A stretch of DNA of 64,000 nucleotides from Desulfuromonas soudanensis (GTDB lineage: Bacteria; Desulfobacterota; Desulfuromonadia; Desulfuromonadales; WTL). The translations under genes were made by a program, and so were the position numbers. This document shows, piece after piece, positions 34,249 to 43,118 of this stretch (the first letter of the stretch is position 1; each line of letters opens with the position of its first letter). The stretch is taken from NCBI RefSeq assembly GCF_001278055.1, contig NZ_CP010802.1:2395504-2459503 (forward strand). Direction: 5' to 3'. The notes under the pieces are model-generated. The model was not told the DNA's origin, searched no databases, and saw only the letters and a program-made list of their open reading frames with translations.

Positions 34249-34974
34249 TCAGCGCCTCACGATCTTTCGCCGCCCCTGAATCGCCTTGGTCTGCTGCTTG
34301 ATGAGAGCCCCGGGCTTTTCGAGGTGAAACTGGTACCACATATCCCCGTAGTCCTGCATCCTCATCCGGTTCCCGACCCGCAACGCCTGCAGGTTGGCCT
34401 CCAGATGCTCGTCGCCGCCGCACTTCTTGATCCCCTTCTCCATGGCGGCAATCGCCTTCTCCTTTTCCCCGACCTTATCCAGGCACAGGGCATAGAGGTT
34501 CCACAGGAGGGGTTCCTTTTTCGTCGCCGCCGTGGCTTTCTGGAAGGTTTCGATCATCTTGGCGGTCTTGTTGCGCTTCATATAGCAGATACCGAGCATC
34601 GCCATCGCCACCCAGTGGCGGACAAAGCCTTTTTGCAGGAACTCGAAGGCTTTGGCAAAATCGCGGCGCAGGTAGAGGAGCATGCCGATCTGGGCATCGA
34701 TCTGCGGTTTGACGTAGAACTGCCAGGCGCCGTATTTGTAGCCGCTTTCCAACGTCTTGACGGCCTTTTCGATCCGCCCGGCCTGGATGTCGCGCTGGGC
34801 GATCTCCATGAGGTCGCCGACCTTTTTCATGACATGTCGCATGAGCAGGATATAGACGCCGGCAAAGGCGATCAGGGCGATGATGGCGACATACCATATG
34901 TTGAGCCCGGCCAAGAAATAAAGGGTGACGACAGCGAGGGCGCAGACCAGCAGAGAAATGGCGAGATTGAACAT
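34249..34974 (-). CDS. membrane-anchored TPR-like protein
   Basis: A 241-residue protein. Two adjacent membrane spans at the N-terminus (LAISLLVCALAVVTLYFLAG, 4-23, and VAIIALIAFAGVYILL, 29-44) are followed by a cytoplasmic helical region with TPR-like repeats (AGRIEKAVKTLESGYKYGAW, then VRHWVAMAMLGICYMKRNKT and KEPLLWNLYALCLDKVGEKE). TPR repeats scaffold protein complexes. The tail is basic (QGRRKIVRR). It precedes the Smr gene directly, so the two are coupled. The role is unknown. Confidence 0.75.
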   Translation of the reverse strand: MFNLAISLLVCALAVVTLYFLAGLNIWYVAIIALIAFAGVYILLMRHVMKKVGDLMEIAQRDIQAGRIEKAVKTLESGYKYGAWQFYVKPQIDAQIGMLLYLRRDFAKAFEFLQKGFVRHWVAMAMLGICYMKRNKTAKMIETFQKATAATKKEPLLWNLYALCLDKVGEKEKAIAAMEKGIKKCGGDEHLEANLQALRVGNRMRMQDYGDMWYQFHLEKPGALIKQQTKAIQGRRKIVRR

Positions 34975-35094
34975 GCGGGAGGGGATTCCTTTCGGGGATT
35001 ACGAGCGAGCAGAGTTTAGCAATCCCGCCCTCAAATGTCAAAACCAATGTCGCCGGAGGGTAGAGGAAAAAGGGGGCGGCAGCTCCCCGGGAAT

Positions 35095-35850
35095 CTAGCG
35101 GGGGAGACAGGGATGCCAGACCAGACGGTCGATTCCGCACCCTTGCAGATCGCCGGGGAGGTCGTCGTTGGAAAGGAACTGGGTGTTGCCCCGCTGCAGG
35201 AGGGGGAGTTGGCTGCGGGGGCTCTCAAGAACAAAGACCTCGCCGCAGGAAGAATCGCACCCCTCCGCCCTATTTCCGTCGCGGAAAGGACAGTTGCGGC
35301 TCGAGGTCACCATGGCAAAGGGGTAATGAAGGGAAGCGCGAAGTCCGTCGGGAAGAGGAGATATCCCCTGCAGCAGATTGTCGAGTTCCACTCGGTATAT
35401 TCCCGTCTCGGCAAGAAACCGCTCCGCCTCGGGGGAATACCAGCTCCCTTGACGGAAATAGCGGGACTCGTCGGCGGTGAGTTGAAGATCGAGGATTTCC
35501 GGACCCCGTTTTTGCCCCGAAAGGACCCTCCCGAGGATGACCGGGATGCCGGGAGCCGTCTCCTGCACCAGGGAAAGTGCCCCCCAGTCGGAAATGAGGA
35601 TTTCGTCCCCGGGAGCCAGAAACGGGGAGATCTTCTCGAGAACCCGGCGCAGGGGGGCCAGAAAGGGCTCGACGATGACCGGCGTGGCGAGGGTGAAGGG
35701 GACGGCGCAGCGGCGGGCGGCTTCCATGGCGGCGAGGATCTCCGCGGCCTCCGGAAAGGTCCAGGGACAGAATTCGGCCCCGAAATAGAGCCGGCCGACC
35801 CAGGAGGGGAGATCGTCGTCGGGACGGCTCAGAAAGAGGGCCCGCTCCAT
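35095..35850 (-). CDS. peptidase-U32/UbiV-like protein
   Basis: A 251-residue protein resembling the U32/UbiU-UbiV superfamily: GRLYFGAEFCPW at the N-terminus, FTLATPVIVEPFLAPLRRVL in the middle and a cysteine cluster RNCPFRDGNRAEGCDSSC (about 190-207) that could bind an Fe-S cluster. UbiV-type proteins take part in oxygen-independent ubiquinone hydroxylation or RNA modification, but this is shorter and its role is not clear. The ATG at 35850 begins one base after the stop of the upstream lytic transglycosylase gene, so the genes are coupled. No UbiU partner is adjacent. Confidence 0.6.
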   Translation of the reverse strand: MERALFLSRPDDDLPSWVGRLYFGAEFCPWTFPEAAEILAAMEAARRCAVPFTLATPVIVEPFLAPLRRVLEKISPFLAPGDEILISDWGALSLVQETAPGIPVILGRVLSGQKRGPEILDLQLTADESRYFRQGSWYSPEAERFLAETGIYRVELDNLLQGISPLPDGLRASLHYPFAMVTSSRNCPFRDGNRAEGCDSSCGEVFVLESPRSQLPLLQRGNTQFLSNDDLPGDLQGCGIDRLVWHPCLPR

Positions 35851-35851
35851 G

Positions 35852-37534
35852 CTACCCTCGACTCCCGCCCGCAACCATCAGTGTCAGTTTGTCCCCGGGG
35901 CGGAGGATGTGGTCGGCCGAGAGTTCGTTCCAGGCCATGATCTGCCGGGTATTCACCGAAAACTGCTTACCGATCCCCCAGAGGGTATCCCCGGCGCGGA
36001 CCTTGTAGACGATCTTGCGCACCGGCCCGTCGTCCTTCGTCCCCTTGCCGGCCACCGTTTGCGGCTTGACGGCCTTGGCCGCCCCGGCGGAAACGACGAG
36101 CGTCTGACCGGGGCGAATGGTGTTGCTCCATCCGAGACGGTTCCAGACCCGTAGCTCTTTTTCGGAAACATTGAAGCGCCGGGCGATTTTCCACAGGCTG
36201 TCCCCCGAGCGCACCGTATAGGTCTGGCGGCGGCTGCGGACATAGTCGTCCTTGAGCTCATCCACCGGAAGGCTGGTATACCCCTTTTTGAGAGGGAGGA
36301 TGAGATCGGCGCCGATGCGCAGCGCCTTGGGGTTTTTGATGCCGTTGAGAGCGATGATGTCGGCGACCCGGATCTTGTATTTATGGCTCAGGGCCAGCAG
36401 TGTGTCCCCCGGGGCGATCCGGTGCCGCTTGTAATTGGCCCGGTCCTCATGGGGAAGAAGGGCGTATCCCTTTTCAAAGCGTTCCCGGCTGCCGAGGGGG
36501 ATCCGCACCTCGTAATCGCGGATCCCCGGCGGGGTGCACCAGCGCTTGAGCTCGGGATTGAGGGCCTTGACCGTTTCGTAATCGGCGCCGCAGAGCCGGG
36601 CGATGACCTCGAGATCGGTGGCCGTCGGCACCTGTACCGTCTCAAAATCGTGGGGATCCTGGTACTCGATATCGGTGAAGCCGTACTTCTCAGGTTCCTT
36701 GGCGATGATGAGCGCGGCCATCAGCTTGGGGAGATAATTCTTGGTCTCGAGCTGCAGATACTTGCCGCGGCTGATCTCCCAGAAGTCCCGAGTGTTGTAC
36801 TTGCGGATGGCGTGGGCCATCTTCCCCGGCCCGGCGTTGTAGGAGGCAATCGCCAGGTTCCAGTCGCCGTCGAAACGGCGATTCAGGTCCTTGAGGAACC
36901 GGGCCGCGGCACGGGTCGACTTTTCAAAATCCCGCCGCTCGTCGTACCACCAGTCGCTCTTGAGCCCCATCATCCGTCCGGTGCTCTCGATGAATTGCCA
37001 GGGCCCGACGGCATTGGCCCAGCTGTAGGCCCGATTATTGAAGCCGGATTCGATCATCGCCAGGTAGGTCAGGTCGAGAGGGAGATCCTCCTCGCTGAAG
37101 ATCTGGCGCATCAGGGGGAGATAGCGCCCAGAACGCTCGAGCCAGCGCGTGAAGGTCCCGTGTCCGCGGCCGCTGTAGTAATCGATGAAGTAGCGGACCT
37201 TTTCGTTTTCGACGACGGGAAAGTCGAAGGTCACCGCGACGGGGGCCACGGTCACCCCCTCGTTGTCGGGCGGGAGCTGGTCGGCACCGTTCAGAAGGAG
37301 GTTGTCCTCGATCGTCTCCGGATCGACGGCGGCCACCTCCTCAAGAAGATCCGTGGCGACGACCGCCGGCGCCTGATTTTCGACGAGGAGGGGACTCTCC
37401 TGGGGAGCGAGCGCTTCGCTACGCACAGGGTCGGGATTCGCCGGGTGGCCGGTGACTCCTTCGGACGCCGAATACGGCAGACACCCTGCGACAAAGAGAA
37501 TCAGGGCCGCAGCCAAGATGACTTTCATGTTCAT
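35852..37534 (-). CDS. mltD: membrane-bound lytic murein transglycosylase D (SLT plus three LysM)
   Basis: A 560-residue outer-membrane lipoprotein that cleaves peptidoglycan to anhydromuropeptides. The N-terminus MNMKVILAAALILFVAGC is a signal peptide with lipobox VAGC (Cys 18). An SLT domain spans about 150-270, with catalytic glutamate in AMIESGFNN and the signatures GPWQFI and SYNAGPGK. Three LysM repeats follow (HRIAPGDTLLALSHKY about 365, YTVRSGDSLWKIARRF about 432, YKVRAGDTLWGIGKQF about 510) that bind glycan strands. It lies 49 bp after hflX in the leftward direction and one base before the U32-like gene. Confidence 0.92.
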   Translation of the reverse strand: MNMKVILAAALILFVAGCLPYSASEGVTGHPANPDPVRSEALAPQESPLLVENQAPAVVATDLLEEVAAVDPETIEDNLLLNGADQLPPDNEGVTVAPVAVTFDFPVVENEKVRYFIDYYSGRGHGTFTRWLERSGRYLPLMRQIFSEEDLPLDLTYLAMIESGFNNRAYSWANAVGPWQFIESTGRMMGLKSDWWYDERRDFEKSTRAAARFLKDLNRRFDGDWNLAIASYNAGPGKMAHAIRKYNTRDFWEISRGKYLQLETKNYLPKLMAALIIAKEPEKYGFTDIEYQDPHDFETVQVPTATDLEVIARLCGADYETVKALNPELKRWCTPPGIRDYEVRIPLGSRERFEKGYALLPHEDRANYKRHRIAPGDTLLALSHKYKIRVADIIALNGIKNPKALRIGADLILPLKKGYTSLPVDELKDDYVRSRRQTYTVRSGDSLWKIARRFNVSEKELRVWNRLGWSNTIRPGQTLVVSAGAAKAVKPQTVAGKGTKDDGPVRKIVYKVRAGDTLWGIGKQFSVNTRQIMAWNELSADHILRPGDKLTLMVAGGSRG

Positions 37535-37583
37535 TCCTCCGGGTTTTTGCCACGGCTCAGGCTATAAAAAAAAGCCTTGCATG

Positions 37584-39221
37584 TCAATGAGTTCCCGCTT
37601 CGTCGGGCCAGAAGCGCCGCTGCAATTCGGCGAGAAGGGGAAGGAAGGTCGTGCGATTTCGAGCACTTACTCCGATGGCCTGATTGCGGCGGCAATAGGC
37701 GGCCACTTCGTCGGGATCGACCAGGTCGATCTTGTTGAAGACGAGCAGGGTCGGGATGCGGTCGAGTTCCAGATCGGCGAGGATCTTTTCCACGGACTTC
37801 ATCTGCTCCTCGAAGCGCGGATTGGAGAGATCGACGACGTGCAGCAGCAGGTCGGCATCCTCGAGCTCTTCAAGGGTCGCCTTGAAGGCCCCCATCAGAC
37901 TCTTGGGGAGTTTGCGGATGAAACCGACGGTGTCGGTGATGATGACCTCCCTCTCCAGGGGAAAGCGCAGACGGCGGGTGGCGGTGTCGAGGGTGGCGAA
38001 GAGGAGATCCTCGGTGAGGACCGCGCTCTGGGTCATGGCGTTGAGGAGGGTCGATTTGCCGGCGTTGGTGTACCCGACGATGGAGACGATCGGCACCTCG
38101 GCGCGGATGCGGCGCTGCCGGCGCTGCCGACGCCCCTGGGAAAGGGCCTCCAGCTGCTTTTCCAGGCGGGTGATGCGATCGCGGATGCGCCGGCGGTCGG
38201 TCTCGAGTTTGGTCTCCCCCGGACCGCGGCCGCCGATCCCCCCCATAAGGCGCGAAAGAGCGGTCCCCCGGCCGACCAGACGCGGCATGATGTATTTGAG
38301 CTGGGCCAGTTCGACCTGCACCTTGCCGTCGAGGGTATGGGCCCGCCGGGCGAAGATATCGAGGATCAGCTGGCTGCGGTCGATGACCTTGATTTCGGTG
38401 ATCTCGGTAATGGAACGCACCTGCGCCGGCGAGAGATCCTGGTCGAAGATCAAAAGGGTCGCCCCCTGCTGCAGGGCGCGGATGACCACCTCCTTGACCT
38501 TCCCCTCCCCCATGAGGTACTTGGGGTTGAGTTGCCGGGCCCGCTGGACGATCCGGTCGAGGACCACGACGTCAGCGGTGCGGGCCAGTTCGGTCAGCTC
38601 GTCGAGCGAATCCTCGGTCTCCTGCCGCGACTCCTGGGAGACGGAAATGAGGATCGCCTTCTCCCGGGTGTCGGAGAGATCGACGGTTTCGGCCATCTTC
38701 CCCTCGAGTTCGGCCTCCAGGGAGCGGATGAACTGATCGAAATCGAGATCGAAGTCGTAAACCGAAGGCGCCTTCAGGATCTCGACGCTCTTCTCTTCGG
38801 GGTTGGGGGGGAGGATGTGGGCGTAATGCACCGCGCCCGGCAGTCCGTCCCCGCCGACACCGAGGGCGACCATCAGGTCGAGGCGCAAGAGGGCCAGGTC
38901 GGTGAGGTCGTCCTGGGAGAGGGGTTCGCCCTTCAGGTGGGTATGGATACAGCGCAGGCCGCGCAGGCCGCTGCGCCCGAGGGCGAAGCCGGAGAGGTCG
39001 GGGATGACGATCTCGCGGTCGTCGCCGACGATGACGTGAATCACCGTCCCCAGGCGATCGAGAATGACGCCTATCTGACGGCGCAGGGCAGAGGACTGCT
39101 CGGTGAGATAGCGCGCCAGTTCAACGCTGACAACCTGGTCCGGCGGAATCCGCCGACGGTAGATCCGCTCCAGCCCCTTGATCTGGCTCGGTTTGAGACC
39201 GGTGAGATGACCCTGAATCAA
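37584..39221 (-). CDS. hflX: GTPase HflX
   Basis: Ribosome-associated GTPase involved in rescue or splitting of stalled ribosomes. The 545-residue protein has the GTPase P-loop GYTNAGKSTLLNA, switch II DTVGFIRKLP and NKIDLV, and upstream the HflX-specific GGIGGRGPGETKLE and helical linker. It has an N-terminal extension of about 150 residues compared with E. coli HflX, seen in several deltaproteobacterial members, whose role is unknown. The ATG gives MIQGHLTGLKPSQIKGLERI. A hairpin terminator lies between its start and fabI upstream (39242-39265). Confidence 0.93.
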   Translation of the reverse strand: MIQGHLTGLKPSQIKGLERIYRRRIPPDQVVSVELARYLTEQSSALRRQIGVILDRLGTVIHVIVGDDREIVIPDLSGFALGRSGLRGLRCIHTHLKGEPLSQDDLTDLALLRLDLMVALGVGGDGLPGAVHYAHILPPNPEEKSVEILKAPSVYDFDLDFDQFIRSLEAELEGKMAETVDLSDTREKAILISVSQESRQETEDSLDELTELARTADVVVLDRIVQRARQLNPKYLMGEGKVKEVVIRALQQGATLLIFDQDLSPAQVRSITEITEIKVIDRSQLILDIFARRAHTLDGKVQVELAQLKYIMPRLVGRGTALSRLMGGIGGRGPGETKLETDRRRIRDRITRLEKQLEALSQGRRQRRQRRIRAEVPIVSIVGYTNAGKSTLLNAMTQSAVLTEDLLFATLDTATRRLRFPLEREVIITDTVGFIRKLPKSLMGAFKATLEELEDADLLLHVVDLSNPRFEEQMKSVEKILADLELDRIPTLLVFNKIDLVDPDEVAAYCRRNQAIGVSARNRTTFLPLLAELQRRFWPDEAGTH

Positions 39222-39241
39222 TACAGCCCCCTCGAAAGCAA

Positions 39242-39265
39242 AAAAGGGCCCGGCAGGGCCCTTTT
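39242..39265. terminator. rho-independent terminator between fabI and hflX
   Basis: AAAAGGGCCC pairs with GGGCCCTTTT around GGCA. It is symmetric, so it can act in both directions. Leftward it ends fabI. Confidence 0.85.
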
Positions 39266-39288
39266 CCGATACTGCAACACGACGCCGA

Positions 39289-40059
39289 TCAGGCGCAGAC
39301 TACGGTACTGAAGCCGCCGTCGACGAAGTGAACCTCGCCGGTGACTCCGCTGGAGAGATCGGAGACGAGATAGACGGCGGAACGGCCGACGTCCTCCTGA
39401 TTGATGGCGCGACGCAGGGGAGCGTACTGGTCCATCAGCTTGATCTTTTCCTTGAGGCCGGCGACGCCGGAGCCGGCCAGGGTCTTGATCGGCCCGGCGG
39501 AGATGGCGTTGACGCGAATCCCCTTCTCCCCCAGTTCGGCGGCAAGGTAGCGCATCGACGCTTCCAGGGCGGCCTTGGCGGCCCCCATGACGTTGTAGTT
39601 GGGAACGGCCCGGGTCGACCCGAGGTAGGTCATGGTGACGATGCTGCCGCCGTTTTTCATCAGGGGCGCGGCGTAGCGGCTCATGGCCACCAGGGAGTAG
39701 GCGCTGATGTCCATGGCCAGGGCGAAACCCTCGCGGCTGGTCTGGGTAAAGGGTCTCTTCAGGTCGTCGCGGTTGGCAAAGGCTACGGAATGGATGACGA
39801 AATCGAGTCCCCCCCAGGCCGCCTCCACATCCTTGAAGACCTGCTCGATGTCGGCATCGCTGCCGACGTCGCAGGGGAGGATCAACTCTGAATCGAGGCT
39901 TTCCGCCAGGGGACGCACCCGTTTTTCCAGTGCCCCGTTGAGGTAGGTAAAAGCCAGGGTCGCCCCGGCGGCCCGCAGCTCCTGGGCCACGCCCCAGGCG
40001 ATACTCATATCATTGGCGACACCGAAAATGATGCCGCGTTTTCCATCCATCAAACCCAT
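39289..40059 (-). CDS. fabI: enoyl-ACP reductase FabI
   Basis: NADH-dependent reduction of enoyl-ACP, the last step of each fatty-acid elongation cycle. The 256-residue short-chain dehydrogenase begins MGLMDGKRGIIFGVANDMSI, the FabI nucleotide motif, and has the Y-x6-K catalytic pattern in YLGSTRAVPNYNVMGAAKAA. FabI is the target of triclosan in other bacteria. I chose the ATG at 40059 because AAGGAGGCTGTATACA lies upstream and the N-terminus matches the family. It is followed by a terminator and then hflX. Confidence 0.94.
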   Translation of the reverse strand: MGLMDGKRGIIFGVANDMSIAWGVAQELRAAGATLAFTYLNGALEKRVRPLAESLDSELILPCDVGSDADIEQVFKDVEAAWGGLDFVIHSVAFANRDDLKRPFTQTSREGFALAMDISAYSLVAMSRYAAPLMKNGGSIVTMTYLGSTRAVPNYNVMGAAKAALEASMRYLAAELGEKGIRVNAISAGPIKTLAGSGVAGLKEKIKLMDQYAPLRRAINQEDVGRSAVYLVSDLSSGVTGEVHFVDGGFSTVVCA

Positions 40060-40125
40060 TGTATACAGCCTCCTTAATGTCTTTTTCAACAGGCACTTGT
40101 ACCAGAGTGCCAGGGAGATAGCAAG

Positions 40126-40911
40126 TTATTTGACCGCCTTGGCCACGGGCGCTCCCCCCCCGAGGAGCTTGAGGAGATCGTCAGCCGATTTGGCCCCGGG
40201 GACAATGAGCCCGTCGGGAAGGACCAGGGTCGGCGTCGAGCGGATCCCCAGGGTCTCCACGAGGGCCAGGGTCTGGTCCACCACATCCGTTTCGCAGGTG
40301 GCCGGAGGAACGGGGAGTCCGGCAAAGCTCAGCTCGAGGAATTCGAGGGACTTGCTGCAGACGATACTCTTGGCAATCCCGTAGGCGTTGGGGTGCATCT
40401 TGAGGGGGAACAACTTGATGAGAAAGGCGATCTCCGGATTGCGCTGAACCACCTCCTTCAAGGTGACATGAAGCTTCTTGCAATAGGGGCATTCCGGGTC
40501 GGTAAAGACGATGACTTTGGTCTTGGCCCCCTTCTTGCCGAGGAGCAGGGCGTCATCCAGGGGGATTTTGGACACATCGACCTTGTTGAGTTCCGCCTGG
40601 CGGGCGGTGGTGATGTTCTGGTGATCCTTGAGGCGGATGACGTTGCCGGCCACAAGATAGGCCTTGGAAAAATCGATGAAAAGGGGGAATTTCTGATTGT
40701 CCTTTTCCACCGAGACCATCCAGAGACCGGGGATTTCGGCAAAGGAGACGTCGAGTACCTTGTCCACCCCCCCCTTGAGGAGATCGGCGGCTTCGGCCTT
40801 GGTCAGGCTGTGACAATCGGCACAGGTGCCGGCGCCGCAGCCGTCCTGGGTAAAGGCCTGGCCGGGGACCGCAAGAAAAAGGGCTATGGTCATCATCAGA
40901 AGTATTTTCAT
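40126..40911 (-). CDS. DsbC-like thiol:disulfide protein with a heme-binding CXXCH motif
   Basis: A 261-residue exported protein. The signal peptide MKILLMMTIALFLAVPGQAF is followed by TCADCH (C30, C33, H34), a c-type heme attachment motif. The rest is DsbC-like: an N-terminal dimerisation-like part with FPLFIDFSKAYLVAGNVI and a thioredoxin fold with the CXXC active site CPYC (C141, C144), then a cis-proline TPTLVLPDG loop. DsbC isomerises wrong disulfides in the periplasm. The heme motif suggests redox coupling to the c-type cytochrome pool, useful in an anaerobe. The ATG at 40911 gives a clean signal peptide. The upstream segment has a heptamer repeat array (41008-41049). Confidence 0.85.
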   Translation of the reverse strand: MKILLMMTIALFLAVPGQAFTQDGCGAGTCADCHSLTKAEAADLLKGGVDKVLDVSFAEIPGLWMVSVEKDNQKFPLFIDFSKAYLVAGNVIRLKDHQNITTARQAELNKVDVSKIPLDDALLLGKKGAKTKVIVFTDPECPYCKKLHVTLKEVVQRNPEIAFLIKLFPLKMHPNAYGIAKSIVCSKSLEFLELSFAGLPVPPATCETDVVDQTLALVETLGIRSTPTLVLPDGLIVPGAKSADDLLKLLGGGAPVAKAVK

Positions 40912-41007
40912 GTTTCGGATCCTTTTCGCAATATTTGACGGGCTGATGAATTTTTCAAACTTCGACATTCTACAACCTTCGACCCTCTCAAGGCAAGTCC
41001 CAACGTT

Positions 41008-41049
41008 CCCTTCTCCCTTCTCCCTTCTCCCTTCTCCCTTCTCCCTTCC
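41008..41049. repeat. heptanucleotide tandem repeat (CCCTTCT), about six units
   Basis: Five exact CCCTTCT units and one CCCTTCC lie between the DsbC-like gene and mntP. The minus strand reads GGGAGAA repeatedly, which is a G-quadruplex-capable pattern with three-G runs and four-base loops. Similar arrays occur at 51401-51435 and, shorter, at 54028-54044. Confidence 0.9.
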
Positions 41050-41137
41050 TTTTCCATTGACAAGAAGGAGCGCAGCAGGGAAAATCGCCGCGGTCGACGC
41101 TGCCAAACATGCCGTCGCCACCCACCGGAGACCCGCA

Positions 41138-41704
41138 ATGGACCTGCTGACCCTATTCGGTATCGCCCTGGCCCTGGCCATGGACGCCTTTGCCGTCGCC
41201 CTCGGGGCCGGGCTGATTCTCCAACCCCTGACCCGCCGTCATCTTTTTCGCCTTGGTTTTCATTTCGGACTCTTTCAGGCCCTGATGCCGGTCATCGGCT
41301 GGCTGGCCGGCCTTACGATCCAACACTGGATCGCCGCTTACGACCACTGGGTGGCCTTTGCCCTGCTGGCCTTCGTCGGCGCCCGGATGGTGCGGGAAGC
41401 CTTTGCCGACGACGATCCCGACAAGGCCGGCAGCGATCCGACCCGGGGGTTGACCCTGATCCTCCTCTCCGTCGCCACCAGCATCGACGCCCTGGCCGTC
41501 GGCCTTTCCCTGGCGCTGGTCGGCGTCAGCATCTGGCTGCCGGCGACCATCATCGGTCTGGTCGCCGGGGTCCTGACGGTGATCGGCATGCTTCTCGGCC
41601 GGCGCATCGGTGCCGCCTGGGGGCGCCGGGTCGAAGTCGCAGGCGGCCTGGTCCTGATCGGCATCGGGCTGCGGATCCTCCTCGAACACACCCTCTTTTC
41701 ATGA
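41138..41704 (+). CDS. mntP: manganese efflux pump MntP
   Basis: Exports manganese. The 188-residue protein has six membrane spans in the two three-helix repeats of the MntP (DUF204) family: MDAFAVALGAGL in the first repeat and SIDALAVGLSLALVGVS in the second, each with the metal-binding aspartate D in span 1 and span 4. The ATG at 41138 follows CCGGAGACCCGCA. No yybP-ykoY riboswitch could be recognised upstream, so its control is unclear. It is divergent from the DsbC-like gene across the heptamer repeat. Confidence 0.92.
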   Translation: MDLLTLFGIALALAMDAFAVALGAGLILQPLTRRHLFRLGFHFGLFQALMPVIGWLAGLTIQHWIAAYDHWVAFALLAFVGARMVREAFADDDPDKAGSDPTRGLTLILLSVATSIDALAVGLSLALVGVSIWLPATIIGLVAGVLTVIGMLLGRRIGAAWGRRVEVAGGLVLIGIGLRILLEHTLFS

Positions 41705-41732
41705 AAAAAGGCCGGAGATCATCCCTCCGGCC
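41704..41732. terminator. terminator between mntP and the diguanylate cyclase
   Basis: GGCCGGAG (41710-41717) pairs with CTCCGGCC (41725-41732), with an A tract on the left that becomes a T tract for leftward transcripts. It therefore fits best as the terminator of the diguanylate cyclase gene and may also weakly end mntP. Confidence 0.75.
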
Positions 41733-41767
41733 CCTCTCCTGCAAAACACTCTTCCCCAACCCCTCCG

Positions 41768-43075
41768 TCACAACGTGTCTTCGGGTCCCGTCTCCTCCTC
41801 CCCCTCCTCAACGGCGGTACGGACCGGACCCTCTTCGGCGCCGCAGACCCGGTTGCGCCCCTTCATCTTGGCCCGGTAAAGGGCAGCGTCCGCCCGGCGC
41901 AGAGCCGGTTCGATGTCGTCCTCGCCGGTTCGGGTGACCGCTATCCCGAAACTCCCCGTGACCGAAAGGCTCTGCCCCCTGACCTCGACGGGGCGACCCG
42001 CCAGCGTTTCGAGCATCCGCAGACCGACGGCGCGGACCTTCGCCGAAGAGGCGCCGGGGAGGACAGCGAGGAATTCCTCGCCGCCGTAACGACCGATGAC
42101 GTCATAGCCGCGGACCGCTCCCTTGAGCCTTCGGGCAAGTTCGCAAAGGACAGCGTCGCCGCATTGATGGCCGAAGCTGTCGTTGATCTTTTTGAAATGA
42201 TCGATATCGATCATGATGAAGCCGATAACGTTCTCGAGGCTCCGCAGGCGGCTGCGGCGAATCCTGCGCAGCTCGCGGTCTGCCCGGTCGAGAATCTCCC
42301 GGCGATTAAAGATCCCGGTGAGGGGATCGGTGGTGGCCAGTCTTTGCAGCTGGTCCTGGACCGTCTTGAGCTGGAGCGTCGCCTTGCGGACGACGAGGAA
42401 GGAACAAAAAAAGACCGCCATCAGAGTGAGTCCGAGAAGGATCACCGTGCGGGTCACGACCTCACGGATCTCCTGGCGGTAGCCGGTAACGTCGACGTAG
42501 ATTTCAATGGCACCGACCACCCGCTCGAGGCCGACCCGGATCGGCACGTAGGTTTCGACCACGTCGACGTCGATGATCTGTTCCTCGGCCAGGTCGAGGA
42601 CCCGGTCCTTGGTCACGAACTGCGAATCGTTCTGCCCGGAGAGGGCCCGGTTCAGGCGGGGGTTCCCCTCGTCCTTAATACCGATGATGCTTGCGTCGGT
42701 GCTGTAAACGATGGTGCTGTCGGCGGCAAATATCTTGATCTTGACGATGGAAAACGGGCGCAGAAAACGGCGCAGTCGCCGATCCAGGTCGGGGATTTCT
42801 TCGGAACGCAGAACGACTCCGATGCCGCCGTCTTCCCCTTTCTCCAGCAGAAGCCCCCTCTCCTGGGCCACCAGCACTTCGCTGACGTGGATGGCCAAGG
42901 TCTCGGCGTTGGCGATGACCTGCCCGGCGTAAACCCGATAGATCCCGTAGCCGGCAAGGGAGAGGATGGCGACTATGGACACCAGGGCGATGGCGACGAG
43001 CTGCCGCAGCAAAATCTCCGGATTGTTGCGGCTCGGGGTCTCCCCTGATCGAAATGTCACAGTTTTACCTCTCAT
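41768..43075 (-). CDS. membrane diguanylate cyclase (GGDEF) with extracytoplasmic sensor
   Basis: Makes cyclic di-GMP. The 435-residue protein has a membrane span at about 24-46 (LVAIALVSIVAILSLAGYGI), a periplasmic sensor of about 160 residues, a second span at about 207-226 (VILLGLTLMAVFFCSFLVV), a short linker and a GGDEF domain (from about 245) with LATTDPLTGIFNRREI and the active site RYGGEEFL. An RxxD inhibitory site is not obvious. The C-terminal tail is acidic. The sensed signal is unknown. It is transcribed leftward alone, ending in the terminator at 41704-41732. Confidence 0.92.
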   Translation of the reverse strand: MRGKTVTFRSGETPSRNNPEILLRQLVAIALVSIVAILSLAGYGIYRVYAGQVIANAETLAIHVSEVLVAQERGLLLEKGEDGGIGVVLRSEEIPDLDRRLRRFLRPFSIVKIKIFAADSTIVYSTDASIIGIKDEGNPRLNRALSGQNDSQFVTKDRVLDLAEEQIIDVDVVETYVPIRVGLERVVGAIEIYVDVTGYRQEIREVVTRTVILLGLTLMAVFFCSFLVVRKATLQLKTVQDQLQRLATTDPLTGIFNRREILDRADRELRRIRRSRLRSLENVIGFIMIDIDHFKKINDSFGHQCGDAVLCELARRLKGAVRGYDVIGRYGGEEFLAVLPGASSAKVRAVGLRMLETLAGRPVEVRGQSLSVTGSFGIAVTRTGEDDIEPALRRADAALYRAKMKGRNRVCGAEEGPVRTAVEEGEEETGPEDTL

Positions 43076-43118
43076 CCTTCTTTGCCCTCCCTCTCAGGAC
43101 AGGTAAAGCTTTCAGACG

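Noticed and set aside
41050-41137. Manganese (yybP-ykoY) riboswitch upstream of mntP
   Set aside because: The conserved loops of that RNA were not recognisable in the 90 bases available.
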